A stretch of 64,000 nt of DNA from Andrena cerasifolii (taxonomy: Eukaryota > Arthropoda > Insecta > Hymenoptera > Andrenidae). The position numbers and the translations under genes were made by a program. Shown here piece after piece: positions 25,128 through 36,948 of the stretch (position 1 is the stretch's first letter; each line of letters starts with the position of its first letter). The stretch covers positions 2,026,001 through 2,090,000 of the forward strand of contig NC_135133.1 in NCBI RefSeq assembly GCF_050908995.1. Reading direction: 5' to 3'. The notes beneath the pieces were generated by a model. That model was not told the DNA's origin, made no database searches, and worked only from the letters and a program-made list of their open reading frames with translations.

Positions 25128-25249
25128 AGCGGCCGTAGCCGTGATGAAAAACACCGGTTCTCGTTGGATCACCGAAGTTAAGCATCACGGGGCGGTGTAC
25201 TGGGGAAAGATGGGAGACCACCTTTCTCACAGTGCGCTGCTGCTGCTGG
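25128..25249 (+). pseudogene. 5S rRNA-like segment, antisense in the LINE 3' UTR
   Basis: About 120 bp resembles insect 5S rRNA: ACACCGGTTCTCGTTGGATC, ACCGAAGTTAAGCATCACGG (box A region) and GATGGGAGACCACCT (box C region) are recognisable in order and spacing. Many differences lie outside these boxes, so it is not a functional 5S gene. It lies on the strand opposite to the LINE that surrounds it, so it is not a simple 5S-headed SINE in LINE orientation. Confidence 0.75.
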
Positions 25250-25783
25250 GACCCGAAGGAGAGAGGAGGGATAACAAAAAAATGGGACTGTAGTTCGTTG
25301 GGCAATATAAGCAAAAATAAGCTTGAAACACCCCATCCTGCTTAAAACACAGGAAAACAATAAAACATAACAACATTAAATTATAAAACATAATATAACA
25401 TAAAATTAACCAATAATAAGTAGATAATAAACTACACAAGTAAACTTAACGGATAAACTAACTACCACCGATTAGGTTACTAACATGCCTATGTAGTAAC
25501 GTTCTGACCGAATTAAGGGAGCCCAGAAAGGGGCCAATACCACCCAAGTATTGGTTAGCAATACTCGTTGCTCTATTAATGGGGTCAATCGTGCAATACT
25601 GATATTTCGGTAGACTCGATATGAAGAGAGGCCTAGACCGCAAGTTCCTCAGCGGAGCATTGAATGCAACTAAGGCAAGCAAGTCAGGGCAACTTATTTG
25701 GCTACTGATCATTTTGTAGAGGAAAATCATGTCCGCAATGTGCCTACGATCTTCCAGAGTCGCGATATTAAGGGATGCAACTG

Positions 25784-26583
25784 TAGTGTTGTATAAAGCT
25801 CGAGTCTTCAAAGCTTTAAGCCTTAACCTTAACGACTCAGCCTTTAAGGCTAATATCATATGAAGCTCGAGCTCTCGAAGTTCGAGGTTCAAGCATCGAA
25901 GCTCAAGCCTCAAAGCTGAAGACTCTTGTGTTTAATAGTAATGAAGTTAACTCCAAGTCCTTGATATTATATCTTATTTTGTGCAGCCACTATTGTAAAA
26001 CGTTAAAATTAAACACAGAGAAAGATGCTTTTTGATGGTTCCACCAATTGGTTGGATCCGTGTTTTAATAATACAATAACAGTACAAAACTATACAATAG
26101 TATTTTTTGTAAGTGTAGTCATTTGTAAGAAAACTCTTTGATAAAATTATGATGAAACACAAAAAGAACAACACAATCACTATAATATAAATTTCAGTAT
26201 ATTATCTGGTCTTCTTGTAACATTTGCAGCGGTCCTGCTCACTACGTTCTTGGTTTGAACGTTTCTCAACATAAAATTAATTCATCACTGTCGTACAACA
26301 CCAGTGTACCGACTGAGCTAACCGAGCAAATTATAAAGGCGATTTAACCGATTTTGTTTCAATCGTCAAGGGAACTACCGAAGTACATTGCGCTGACGAT
26401 AACATATTCACTTCACTACTTACAATTTATACGACTCGAGCCTTCGAGCTTGAAGACTCGAGCTTTAAAGGCTAGAGATCTCGCGGCTACAGGGTTCGAG
26501 CCTTAAAGGTTCGAGCCTTTAGAGTTTGAACCGTGACTCGAGCTCTTGAAGCTCACGGCTCGAAGCTCATTTTAACAACACTA
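25784..26583. mobile_element. 800-bp DNA element inserted in the LINE
   Basis: Inverted ends TAGTGTTGTATAAAGCTC and GAAGCTCATTTTAACAACAC then TA, flanked by GATGCAACTG (25774-25783) and GATGCAAGTG (26584-26593). Deleting the element and one flank copy joins the LINE reading frame without a break. Both subterminal zones (25795-25920, 26435-26560) are dense in short motifs built from GAGCTTC and CTCGAG. hAT-like if the duplication is 8 bp; the 10-bp match leaves this open. Confidence 0.85.
26250..26325 (-). ncRNA. tRNA-like segment inside the 25784 element
   Basis: The minus strand reads GGTTAGCTCAGTCGGTA (26323-26307), a good tRNA D-arm / box A, followed about 55 bases later by ACGTTCAAACCA (26262-26251), a partial box B. 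The acceptor and T stems do not pair cleanly, so this is a decayed tRNA or SINE head, not a working tRNA. Confidence 0.4.
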
Positions 26584-26837
26584 GATGCAAGTGCTGAGCC
26601 ATAATCACGATCGGGTCTATCCATAGGACTACCTAGGATACGTGAGACGACCCTCGAAAATTTATGCTGCACCCTTTCAATTAATTTTATAAATTTAGGA
26701 TGCCTAGGGCTCCAAATGATCCTGGCATATTCGGTATATGAGTCCTAACAGGGGCAATGTATAACAACTTCAGAGAATCTCTGTCTCTGAAATGTCTGGC
26801 AAACCTGCAGATAAAACCCTAAGGTTATAATGGCAAC

Positions 26838-27309
26838 CCTGCTGGAACAGCCAGTTAGAACCGCGTTGAATTTTGAACTGGATCTATCTGGTTCAATGCG
26901 GTACTATCTGGATTTTCAAGCAGTGATTTGTGCCAGTTCAAAAACGAATCCGGTTCAATGCGGATATCCAGATCGATGGATGAAACAGGATTTGCATGTG
27001 CGAAATTTATAAATTTCTATCAGGAATTGCCATTTTATAAACCCGGAAGTTTCGTATCTGAAATTGCGGATCAAAAATCTTACGGATTCAATCTGGAAAT
27101 GCCACAAGCTCTTTCGAGTTCGTCGCGATCCGGATTGGCAGAGCAAATAATTCACGGGATGCGTACCGTCAAGATTTTTACATGCATGTCCGGTTTGAAA
27201 CCGATAGAAAATATTTCATCGGGTTCAATCTGGAATTTACGGGAAGAAAACCGCATCAATCCGGATTTAAAATATTTTAATGCGGTTCTAACTGGCAGCT
27301 CCAGCAGGG
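26838..27309. mobile_element. element with CCCTGCTGGA inverted ends (about 472 bp)
   Basis: Left end CCCTGCTGGAACAGCCAGTT, right end AACTGGCAGCTCCAGCAGGG, continuing into the shared motif AGAACCGC. The interior repeats variants of GGTTCAATGCGG and ATCTGGATTT, which explains the long but meaningless frames on both strands. No clear target duplication. Confidence 0.6.
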
Positions 27310-29617
27310 AACTGGGAATTAGTGTAGTTTCTAAAATAATGCAAAACAAGCTTCACTTGTAGTGGTTCTGGGTGGGGGTGTTTAATAAAAGGGTAGTTTT
27401 TATATAAGTGTTATATATTAATCCTCGCTCAGTCGATGCCGGGTCACTTTTGATCCGTCCCTTCTGCATGTTTATGTGCAGCCAGATAATCGATTCCTTA
27501 TAGCGTTGCATTTTTCCGAGCATGGCGTTTATCTTATTTCTCTATTTTTCTCGTTGCAACCTATCGCTTTTCCTTCTGAGTATTGACAACGACCATAAGT
27601 TTCCAGTCAAATGTATAATATGTAAAATACATATTTGCAAAATTCATACAATAATGCAAATTGTGTAGATAGCGAATATAGAAAAATTATTTATTCTCCG
27701 CAAATTCATGTTTTTTTCTCTATTCTGTATTATTTAGTTTCGTTTAAAAAATGCGTTAGTGGTGTAATAATTTACAATTTGATAGAGAAACTAGTTCTAA
27801 AGTACATATTACGAAAATTTTAGCACGGGTCATGAATGACCCGGCGTCTGCCTCCCTCGTCGCTGCTAAACGGTTGGCCCTCAAATGTATAACATTATTG
27901 TCTATATATTCCTTCTTTAATATATAGTAATGAACTGCCGATGTTACCCCATACTAACAATGCCCACCCCCCGTTTACGATAATTACACTAAAGTTATTC
28001 AAACCCAAATACTACTTTCCAAGTTTCTAAAATGCTCACTAAATCCTTCCTCTTTGAATACTATCTAAAAACAAACCCAATAGACTCATTTTCACTACCC
28101 GATGATGATTACGAAGAACTCACCCCCAAAGATCACAGTGACTCAGATTTTCTCTATACTCTCACTCTCACGTTATATCGGATAAAAAATTATATCCCAG
28201 TGATCTAAGTACAGAAACCTCGCATAACTCTTGGAGAAAGGGTTTCGTAGATCCCTCGTAGCATTGCAGTGATCAAGAACGGCGATTTCGTTCGCAGCGA
28301 GTCGCAGCTTCCACGGGAACAAGGCGATCGCGTAATTATTCGACCTAAGCGAGTGGATCTACTCGCCAAGTGCTAGATCGCGAGATTAACGCGCTGCGTG
28401 TGTACCCGCCGCGACGTTGAGGGCCGACATTAATTCAAAGCGATCGGGGATCTTGGCTACGCTGCGGGTACCCAGATGCTGGGATAAACGACGAGCGCAT
28501 TTAGCTGCGTCCTAACTAATTTCTCGATACATTGCCACGTTCACACCTTCGAGAATATGCCGTCACGCAGGGCGTAAAAGATCGCCAACCCCTTTAAGGT
28601 AAGTATGTTAACCATTTAGTAATGTAATTTCAAGAAAAGCGCGTTTATAGGTAGTTGTACGTTTGCGCTCAATTGCCTTCGCATATTCTAAGAGATCTCG
28701 CTCTAGTGTATTAGGAAACTATACTTAATATTATGAATTTCAAGAAAATGTAATACAAAAATCCTAATTGACCTGCAGAATACCTTTTTAATTAAAAAGG
28801 GTTTTCTTCGTAATTAGCAGAAGTTCGTTAATAGGTTCATTCGTTCAAGAAATACTAATTATAGGTAAACTAGGGGATATAAACTATGCGAAACGATTAT
28901 GAAAAGTATCAGTACTCGAAGATTTGCCATCGGAATGGTGAAAAGTGGCGACTGGAATTCAGCAATAAGAATTTAATTTGAAATCTAAATATCAATGGAT
29001 TTATCGTCGATAGTTGTAAGTTCAGCTGATACGGTATAGCCAGTAAATATACCTCACGCTCGTGAAACGCGAATTCTTGATACCTGCAAAGAATTAAGGA
29101 GTGATATTGTAGTTACAATATCGTGTTTCGATTTATTACATGGCCGTAACAAGTTATCAATAACCGCGGTGTTGCGATGGAGACGGCGTTACTCACCGGA
29201 CTGAGCAATTTCAATCGTTTACTACATTTCGCCGAGTACCGATAGGGAATCGAATCCGTTCAATCTTAACACATCCACGCTGGCATCGAATGATTCATAA
29301 GTAATGGGTAATCAGTTTTCTGTGTTGCAAGTATTCAAGCAATTTACTCACACGACCATTAGGTACCTCGCAAGCAGATAGAATCGTGAGGGAAATTTAT
29401 GTGCCGAATATTTTTCGGAATTAAAAGCACGTCGAAACTTTTAGACATCGAGAGTATTAATCTGATCGAAAAGATTCGAAAGTTTTGGAATACTGAAATC
29501 TTTCAGGAGACTTGAAAATAATTATGTGCATTATTAATTAATAATTCTCGCCAGAGCTCGCCAAATTAATTTTTAATATACTCCGTACCTATAGTGAAAA
29601 TTCGAATGAACGTGGGG
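27310..29617. other. unique sequence with a possible 5' exon
   Basis: GGGTCA/TGACCC motifs at 27443 and 27826 may be inner parts of a decayed TTAA-class element. A GC-richer block at 28210-28600 ends at AAG|GTAAGTATG (28596-28604), an excellent splice donor, and could be a non-coding first exon on the plus strand. No protein-coding exon was found. Confidence 0.25.
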
Positions 29618-29811
29618 ATGCAATTTTTTCACCCCCTCGAGGGTGTTTTTTTTAAAATTTGTATTGTCATCATAACTGCGTACGCCTGCAAAATTCCAAG
29701 ACTACTGGATTCGTGGAAGTGGATTAAAATTCAGTTACAAGATTTGAACCAAAAATATACAGACAAACAAATGGACAGAGGAGTGAAGCTAATAAAATCG
29801 TTTGAAAAAAA
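29618..29811 (+). repeat. dispersed repeat C, copy 1 (short array)
   Basis: Shares ACCCCCTCGAGGGTG-type start, GGATTCGTGGAAGTGG and CAGATTTGAACCA-like motifs, and a tail of ATAAAATCGTTTGAAAAAAT, with the sequence at 51325-50770 read on the minus strand. Between them lies only a short ACAGACAAACAAATGGACAG array. No coding function is inferred for its 75-codon frame. Confidence 0.6.
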
Positions 29812-29946
29812 TCAACATTAATTTTCAATGTTATAAACAATTTTGCAGTAAGTTTTTTTTTTAAAATCTCCACCGATCCAGAGGTGTACATTCATTCTTG
29901 AAAGCAGTGACCATCACTTTTTTAACACCCTGTACAATTCAGTCGC

Positions 29947-29992
<46 letters not shown>

Positions 29993-30255
29993 TCGTCTTT
30001 ATTCACCACAAAATTACATAGATAATTAAGTATCAAATGGGCGAGATTCAGCATAACTGCTGTTTTGCAACCTAACCCCAAAACATTATCTAGCAGATAT
30101 AAAGCTAGCGAGACAACAACAAAAAAGTGAGAGAGAGAGGGAGAGAACCGAAAGACAAGGAAAGTTACGGATAGTGAACGAGAATCAAAGAACGGGCAGC
30201 ACATTTAAAAGCAGGGATAGAGAACAGTGATAATAACTCGTATAAGTGATTCATA
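29947..30255 (-). mobile_element. LINE 3' UTR fragment with (TAA)n tail
   Basis: An (AAT)n tract at 29947-29992 abuts sequence that, on the minus strand, ends TGTGGTGAATAAAGACGAAT before the repeat. Such an AATAAA followed by TAA repeats is the usual 3' end of insect LINEs. The fragment runs into the hAT-like element at 30264. Confidence 0.6.
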
Positions 30256-30263
30256 ACCTTAAA

Positions 30264-30564
30264 CAGGAGCGAATTTATGTACGGGCTAAGTGGGCTGCAG
30301 CCTATGGCGGTAAATTTGAAGAGCGACAATTTTTGAGCGATAGAAATTAGGAAAGGTTTAAACACAGAGGGTTGATAAAACTTTAAAAACAATTCACCTC
30401 TTTTTCATACAGCGAATTAGCAATAACTCATATGTGAGTTGCCATATTGAATTAATTTCGAAACTGTCTCGACTCTTTAAAATTAAAATATTTTATGTTA
30501 TTTCGCGGAGAGGGCGGCAGACGCTTGTTAGCGAAGGGGCCCCAAATCTCCAAATCCGCCACTG
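30264..30564 (-). mobile_element. hAT-like element, family B, copy 2
   Basis: Ends CAGGAGCGAATTTATG and CAAATCCGCCACTG, flanked by ACCTTAAA (30256-30263) and GTCTTAAA (30565-30572), 6 of 8 matching. The sequence is the inverted counterpart of 23854-24119. Confidence 0.8.
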
Positions 30565-30625
30565 GTCTTAAATAATAAAAAAAAATCATTTCGCGTACAT
30601 ATCGAACCCCTCCGCAGACTCTATC

Positions 30626-31291
30626 TTAAGGGGTTAGCTACCTTCAGAAGGTAGAAAAGAATCAATTCTTTGGCAATTTATTTCAGAATGTACATGCATA
30701 TATTTATGCAATGGTTTTTGTATTCAGATGAGGGATACTTTAACAGGTTATTATATTATGTTTTGGTATAAAAAAATATTGACTTATTGGAAAATTACAA
30801 CTGATTTACCGGAAGCTGTTTTTACACCGGTGACCACGATTTCTCAAATACCGCTTCACCAATCTTTTTCAAAATTTTTTAGGTTTCTTCTGGACATTCA
30901 AATCCAGTCTTTAATCGAAGCATTTGTTTTTCCAATGCATAGTTTTTATTTATGGATGAAAAATGAGTAGTTCTAAACTATGCATTGGAAAAACAAATGC
31001 TTCGATTACAGACTAGATTTGAATGTCTAGAGAAGAAACCTACAAAATTTCAGAAAGATTGGTGAAGCGATTTTGGAGAAATCGTGGTCACCGGTGTGAA
31101 AGCAGCTTCCGGGAAATCAGCTGTAATTTTGCAATAAGTAAATATTTTTATACCAAAATATAATATATAATAACCTGTTAAAGTGTCCCTCATCTGAATA
31201 CAAAAACCATTTCATAAATATATGCATGCACTTCCTGAAATAAATTCCCAAAGATTCTTTTTCTACCTCCTGACGGTAGCTAACCCCTTAA
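30626..31291. mobile_element. palindromic TTAA element (666 bp)
   Basis: Ends TTAAGGGGTTAGCTACC and GGTAGCTAACCCCTTAA, with arms of about 320 bp nearly identical and a centre near 30958. Strong potential to form a hairpin. Non-coding; the 80-codon frame at 30728 is arm sequence. Confidence 0.9.
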
Positions 31292-33008
31292 GGCCATCAA
31301 AATCTGTATTCTCAAATTACCCGCTCTCCGTCGTCGCCGGTCCCACTGCGCAGGCTCCTCGCCGCCACACAATGGTGGGTCTATTGATGGTCTAGCGGGG
31401 CAAAAGTCCAAAATCATGACGATCCAAAATGAATGAATCTTGGTCATAGCACAAGCTACTGAATCAGAGATATCGGAATGATACGGTATGATTGGTATGC
31501 AACTTTATACGTATTTCATAAAAGTAACAATCCGCGAAACGTATGCGAGTCGGCCGCTTACATAGTAACCCCGGATGTTGGAATGCGTCAGTATCAGCTG
31601 TATATCAAAAGTGCTCAATTGTATCGCGATTTAAATTGTTAGTATTTTGAATAATGGATTGCAGAGGTACCAGTATTTTACTTTCCAACGAACAGAATTA
31701 AAATATAATCACAAAAATGCTGGAATTTTTCAATAGCTTTCGTTGGGAAAACTCTAGATATCCAAGAACCTCATGAACCCTGAAAATTTGTATGCTATTT
31801 TGTTCTATTTGCTATATCCAGTACATATTCAAAAGTTCTAGCTGCAAATATTTGCAACCCTATTTTTCTACATAATTAAAATAATTCTATATTTAAATAT
31901 TTTGATGTTAGGAGCTAAACTGTGTAATACATTCTAAATAACATAGCTGCAAGCAATTTTTCTCTACAAAACGCAGTTCATATTCGCCTTCTGCATTCTA
32001 AGAAACCCCAGAATACGAATTTTGGTTTTAAAAAATCCTGCTAAGGCCGAGGTGAGAGTTTCCAGGGTGATAAAACAATGTGGATGGTGTTTTTTTCAAA
32101 CAAATAATAAACATTTCCACCGAACTGATGATTTATGTACGACCTGTGACTTTTGTCCCGCTAGATTGTTATTGGACAGACCACTGTGGGCCATGGGAAA
32201 GAATCTTCCACGGCTGGAAAGCCGTGGTGCTTGCTATTCAAAAAGGAATCTCGTGCGAAAGTCGGGAAAGACTTTGCAACTGGTTGGTAAAGGAGGAGCT
32301 AGAAGAAACGGAGGCGAGCACACGCGGGCATGTTTATGCGCGTTTACGTGTACCGGTGGCGTGAGCCCGCGTTAATTGACAGCAATGCTCCATGGACGTG
32401 CCACTTGGCCGACGTTAATCGGTATTCCAGCGATTCTTAGGAAACTGGTTCCATGGACGCTGGAAAACTGTTATTAATACGAGCTCGCGGGGAATTCGCA
32501 TATTTCCTAACGGAAAACACGGCCGCGCGGAAAAATACGTCCCGACGAAAGTATTGAGCAACCGTCCGTGTTCCTGGCGCTCCGTTGCGATCGTGGCGTG
32601 ATTCGTGGGTGTGTACTTGCTGGTGCACCTACCATAGGCTGTGTATTAACATTATATACACGCGTGTATATGCGCGTGTGTATATTTGAGCTGGCTCGAG
32701 AAACCAGTATTTATTGCAGACCAGGCTGAACAGGCGTGTACGCGAGTGCGCTGGTAAATCTGGCACGGTGTTGCGTGAAGCAACTGGCAAGAGTGGCAAG
32801 TACACGGGCGGCCAGATATACGTAGAAATATCGGTGCCATCGGTGTATAGGTCGAGCACAGCTGCACCGGTAGTTTGCAACAGATACTTCGGCAGCTACT
32901 GAATGTGTTTGCGGTAGGCCACCTCGAAGAGGAAAGCCTGCTCCGCTTGGGAAGGTATTTTGATGCGTGCTGATCATCGCGGAACGGTACACGTTCGTTT
33001 GCACAATT
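31292..33008. other. unique non-coding sequence
   Basis: AT-rich to 32020, then GC-richer to 33000 with many short overlapping frames. None shows a domain or a convincing exon boundary. Confidence 0.35.
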
Positions 33009-33177
33009 GAAGACTTTGCAACAGGATGGGGCCAGCTCCAAATGTATTCACTTTTGAATAACTAGTGGGAAGTATTTCACCCCCATAAAATCTACGTGTT
33101 AACACAGAAATACCTATTCTGTATGACAGGGTGAATTCTCCAAATTTGGAGCTGCCTCCTTTTTGCAGCAAAGACTG
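33009..33177. repeat. small inverted repeat (169 bp)
   Basis: GACTTTGCAACAGGATGG and CCAGCTCCAAAT on the left mirror ATTTGGAGCTGCCTCC and TGCAGCAAAGAC on the right. Arms of about 40 bp with mismatches; no duplication identified. Confidence 0.5.
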
Positions 33178-33415
33178 TCGATTGGGCTTGTACTTGATGA
33201 ATAGTGGAGGATCTGTGCTCGCATTTGGGTTATGTTCGTGCTTAAAGTGGTTTCCTTTTTAGAATGTAGGGGATGAGGGAGTTTGGATTTTGAACGGTTT
33301 GTCTCGAAGGTAATTGGATTGTTATCGAGTGTTTTGGGGATCTGTGTATGGCTTAGAGGATATTAGATTCGATTTATGATATTGATGCAGTAAAGAGGGA
33401 CAAAGTAGGGGTGAC

Positions 33416-34433
33416 CGGGGCTGGTAGGCAAGTTTTTCAGTTTTTGATTTTTGATAAATTATGTGGGCGAAATATCATTAAACCGGTTAGTATATTTGAT
33501 AGGACATATATTTGACTATTTGATTAAATTATTAATGTTGACTCAATGTGACAACAGTTAAGGTATTTTAATGTTTTTCTAACACCTTTCATGCTGGTCA
33601 ACCAGCCCCACGATCGGGGTTGGTTGACTTACAGTATGGGGTAGGTTGACTATAGGTACAATCAGTTAAGAAAATTTTATTAGTAACTTATCTCAGTGGT
33701 AATAAAATAACACAATGTCAGAAGAGTTGTTTCATCATAAAATATTAATTTCTTTCCCTGAAAAGCTGAAAATTTTTTCTATTTAAATATTAATTATAAT
33801 GTATTTATAACATAGTGAAATTTAAACAAAAAATAAAAATCGTTTTATGAATAACAAAATAACAATTTAAACTTTATTAACCCTCAGTTGTCAAACTGGG
33901 TCAAATTGACCCTGCAATTTTTTAAGCAAAAAACTTTCTGTCGGAACTTACGATAAGAATAAGTAATTATTTTTATAGAAATTTCAAGAAAAATAAATTT
34001 AAATGCAATTTCAACAGTTGTTTTGTTGTTACACATAAATATATTCTTATTAAAAGTATGCGGTCATTTACTGGGCTTCTACACACTTTGTATTTTATAA
34101 TTTTTTTTTTTTAAATTACGATAAGAATAAGTAATTATTTTTATAGAATTTTCAAGAAATATAAATTTAAATGCAATTTCAACAGTTGTTTTGTTGTTAT
34201 ACATAAATATATTCAAGTATTAATCTCAAAGGTCCATAGATTCAACAATTCGGTCATTCACTGGTTGGTTTACCCTAGTCAATTTTTCAACAAACGCTGA
34301 TAACTGTTAAAAAAAACGTGCGATCGCGGGTTCTTTCTACAGTATATCTTTGAGCAGTAGAGCATATGTCGGTGCAAAGTTATTAACAATTAGTCAACCT
34401 ACCCCTTGAGACAACCAGCCCCGGTCTCCTCTA
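33416..34433. mobile_element. TA-flanked TAGGGG element (1018 bp)
   Basis: Left end TAGGGGTGACCGGGGCTGGT; right end ACCAGCCCCGGTCTCCTCTA, inside TA target sites. GGTTGACT/AGTCAACC motifs recur near the ends. A segment starting ACGATAAGAATAAGTAATTA occurs twice 168 bp apart (33950 and 34118). Non-coding. Confidence 0.75.
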
Positions 34434-35791
34434 CAGTTTATTGTAACGACTAATAGCGGCTCATCATAAGCCGTGTAATTGACGTATTTTTAAATTAAAT
34501 CAAATGTAGTGTCCAATAGAAACTACGTATAAAATACAAAAATATATCTGTGGCCATATCACTTTAATTAAATGTGCACGGTGTCCTAAATTTTATTGTT
34601 TCATTTCTTTTTACAAAACGTCATAGGAATATTAGAATGTAAAAATAGTACTTTATCTTTTAAGGAATAAAACAATGAAAAATACTTTGCTATCTTTTAA
34701 GTTTTTCACCGCAACAATTCCTATCTTTTTTTTATTAATATTTTGAAAACGCTTGAGTGTTGGACCCAACATCGAGACAATTCGTGTCCCAGATGTCGCG
34801 GTCTTCCCTCAGTAGCCTTAGTACTACATACACCAAACCTTGCGCCACTCAAAGTATTAAGCGAAACTTGGTTTAATGGCTCGAACCTCGTGCAATCCCC
34901 TCGTCAGTTCCCTAGATTGTATTTATTCATGGATGGCCGATCGTTTTCCGTGGAAAAACGAGAAAAACACGAGACCACTTTGTGGACCAGGTGGTACGGT
35001 TAGAGGCGACCACCGGAAGCTCTGGCCACTTTTACTTATTCAATTATATTATAATATGCCCAAGAAATAGTTGGCGCAATTTCACGTGCATGCAACGCGC
35101 CCGACACGATCTCGATTACGAAACGAGGAAGTTGTATCGGGAGATCGATTTGACGAGCAAATTATTACGAATTCTTGCTAGATTCACTTTCGATTTCCAA
35201 GTCGCGTTCTTAGCCCGATACGCAACGATCTTGTATTGGAAGAATGGGCAAAAAAGCTGGATCCGAAAGTTAATGGTTCTTCTAACGATTCGTGTTAAGG
35301 TTCTGTATATATTTTTTTTCGAATTCGGTTGCGATTCTGCGGTTCAGGATTGTTGGTTACGGTGAATGTTGCAAATCCAACTGTGCTAGAGTTCACTCTC
35401 GATGGAGAAGTTGTACCTATGTATGTCTGCACGCCAAACAAGTCGCTATAAATTATCGGAGAAATTATTACTATTTAGTGTTAGAAGGACTTGCAACCCA
35501 TGCTCTGTATGCAGATTTTTTAATTTATAATCATTCTTAGCAGTAGTTATTGAATGCTATCTTACAGCTGGCTAACATACAGACCGACATACAGAATCAG
35601 GGAGACAACTTTGACAAAGTTTAGGCTGCGCAACCCATGCGTTTAATACGGTATTATAAATGGTATATGCTAACAAAATGCAGAATTTGTACCAAATTAG
35701 TGAATTAAATATTGTGCGCTGCGCTCGTGGAAACGGGACCAGAGGAATATTGATTTTTCACGATTACAGTGCCACCCAAAAGTTTGAAGTA
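34434..35791. other. unique non-coding sequence
   Basis: Includes plus-strand frames at 34743-35540 (up to 127 codons) with no recognisable domain and no clear splice structure. Nothing further. Confidence 0.35.
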
Positions 35792-36250
35792 TTAAGGGGT
35801 ATTTTACCCAAAAAATTCGATTTTTTTTATTTTCTAATACCTAGTTTGGGGTTTTGAAAATATGTTCCTAAAATATTAAGGTGAAATTGGAAAAACTCCC
35901 AGAGTTATAGGGGCTTAAGGCCGCAGCGTGGCCGGCAGTCGTTCCCTCGAACCTTATATTTAAAGAGGGTATGACTGCTAGCAGAGGAGAGAGAGCTGCC
36001 CACCATAATTTTTTTGAAGCACAGGAAGGTTTCCTCTACGGTCCTGGTATGCCAGATTAGGGATAAGTTACAGAAATTAGTTGTTATTTACCGTAAATTT
36101 GTTTTTCTCGAACCAATTTTTTTAGATCGGGCGCACATTTTTCTCAAAAACTACTGGACCGATTGAGCTAAAATTTTACACACATTCAAAGTGAATGTGT
36201 ACCTATAGCCTGGACTAGAATTATATCAATAGTTTTAATACAACCTTCCC
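35792..36250. mobile_element. partial TTAA-class element
   Basis: Starts TTAAGGGGTATTTTACCC. Internal CTCCCAGAGTTATAGG and a late ACAACCTTCCCC resemble the element at 5338, but no closing CCCCTTAA follows. Probably decayed or truncated on the right. Confidence 0.4.
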
Positions 36251-36940
36251 CACACCTTGTTTTACTTCAAGAAAAGTCGACAAGATCATATATAAATTTT
36301 TAAACAGCTGCGATTTTGGTAACAATGTCCGGACTTGGTTACATCTAGTTCGGGCGATAACTACACTCGTATAGATTAAAAAAATCTTTGGTAGTTTCGT
36401 GTCAGATGGCTAGGACGGCCGCAATTCGTGCGCCCGATGGGGCCGGTTTTTGATGACATGACCTGCGCTTCGGCGTGTAACTTGCACAAATTTCAATATA
36501 ACGCATTCCAAAAATTTGTGTTGATAGTTCAAACACTACTAAATATGTGTGCGAGAGGTTTTCCAGAATTAATTTCCAAATATCACCTTCAAAAACGAGT
36601 GTCTACACTGCACTACTTCTTTAAAGGAAATAATAATTTCTCCCTTAAACGAACAAGTGTAACGTGTTGATTGCCACAGTGGAATTCCAGGTTCTATGTA
36701 GAGCTCCAAAAACTAGCAAATATTTGCATTGCTATATTCAACTACATACAGAAAGGTTGAAACTCCTTTAAGTTTTTTATGCTTTCAACTTCTTTTCTCC
36801 CCTGTTTCATTTCTTCATCAAATTCTAAAATCCGCTTTTTCCTTTGATAGAAACTCTACGTACCATAAATATCATGGACCACCAGTGGCCCAGGTAGCCC
36901 TGAAAGCATTAGTTTTCCCTAATTTCTAGAAATAACGAAT
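36251..36940. other. unique non-coding sequence
   Basis: No recognisable gene or repeat. Confidence 0.4.
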
Positions 36941-36948
36941 TTTGTAAT

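Larger units (their letters stand above)
25030..26832 (-). mobile_element. 5'-truncated non-LTR retrotransposon (LINE) 3' end, interrupted
   Basis: On the minus strand, 26830-26584 and 25783-25458 encode the C-terminal tail of a Jockey/CR1-like reverse transcriptase. Visible motifs are LKLLYIAPVRTH, IIWSPRHPKF, IERVQHKFSRVV, then LEDRRHIADMIFLYKMI, ISCPDLL and PLRNLR. A frameshift lies just before IIWSP, so it is dead. After the stop comes a 3' UTR ending GGGGTTTCCCGTATAAT plus a short (TAA)n tail at 25030-25049. An 800-bp DNA element (25784-26583) splits the coding part. The catalytic reverse transcriptase domain is absent (5' truncation near 26832). Confidence 0.85.

Noticed and set aside
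26830..27362. 144-codon frame near the LINE
   Set aside because: Lies in a short inverted-ended element with internal repeats; no similarity to reverse transcriptase.
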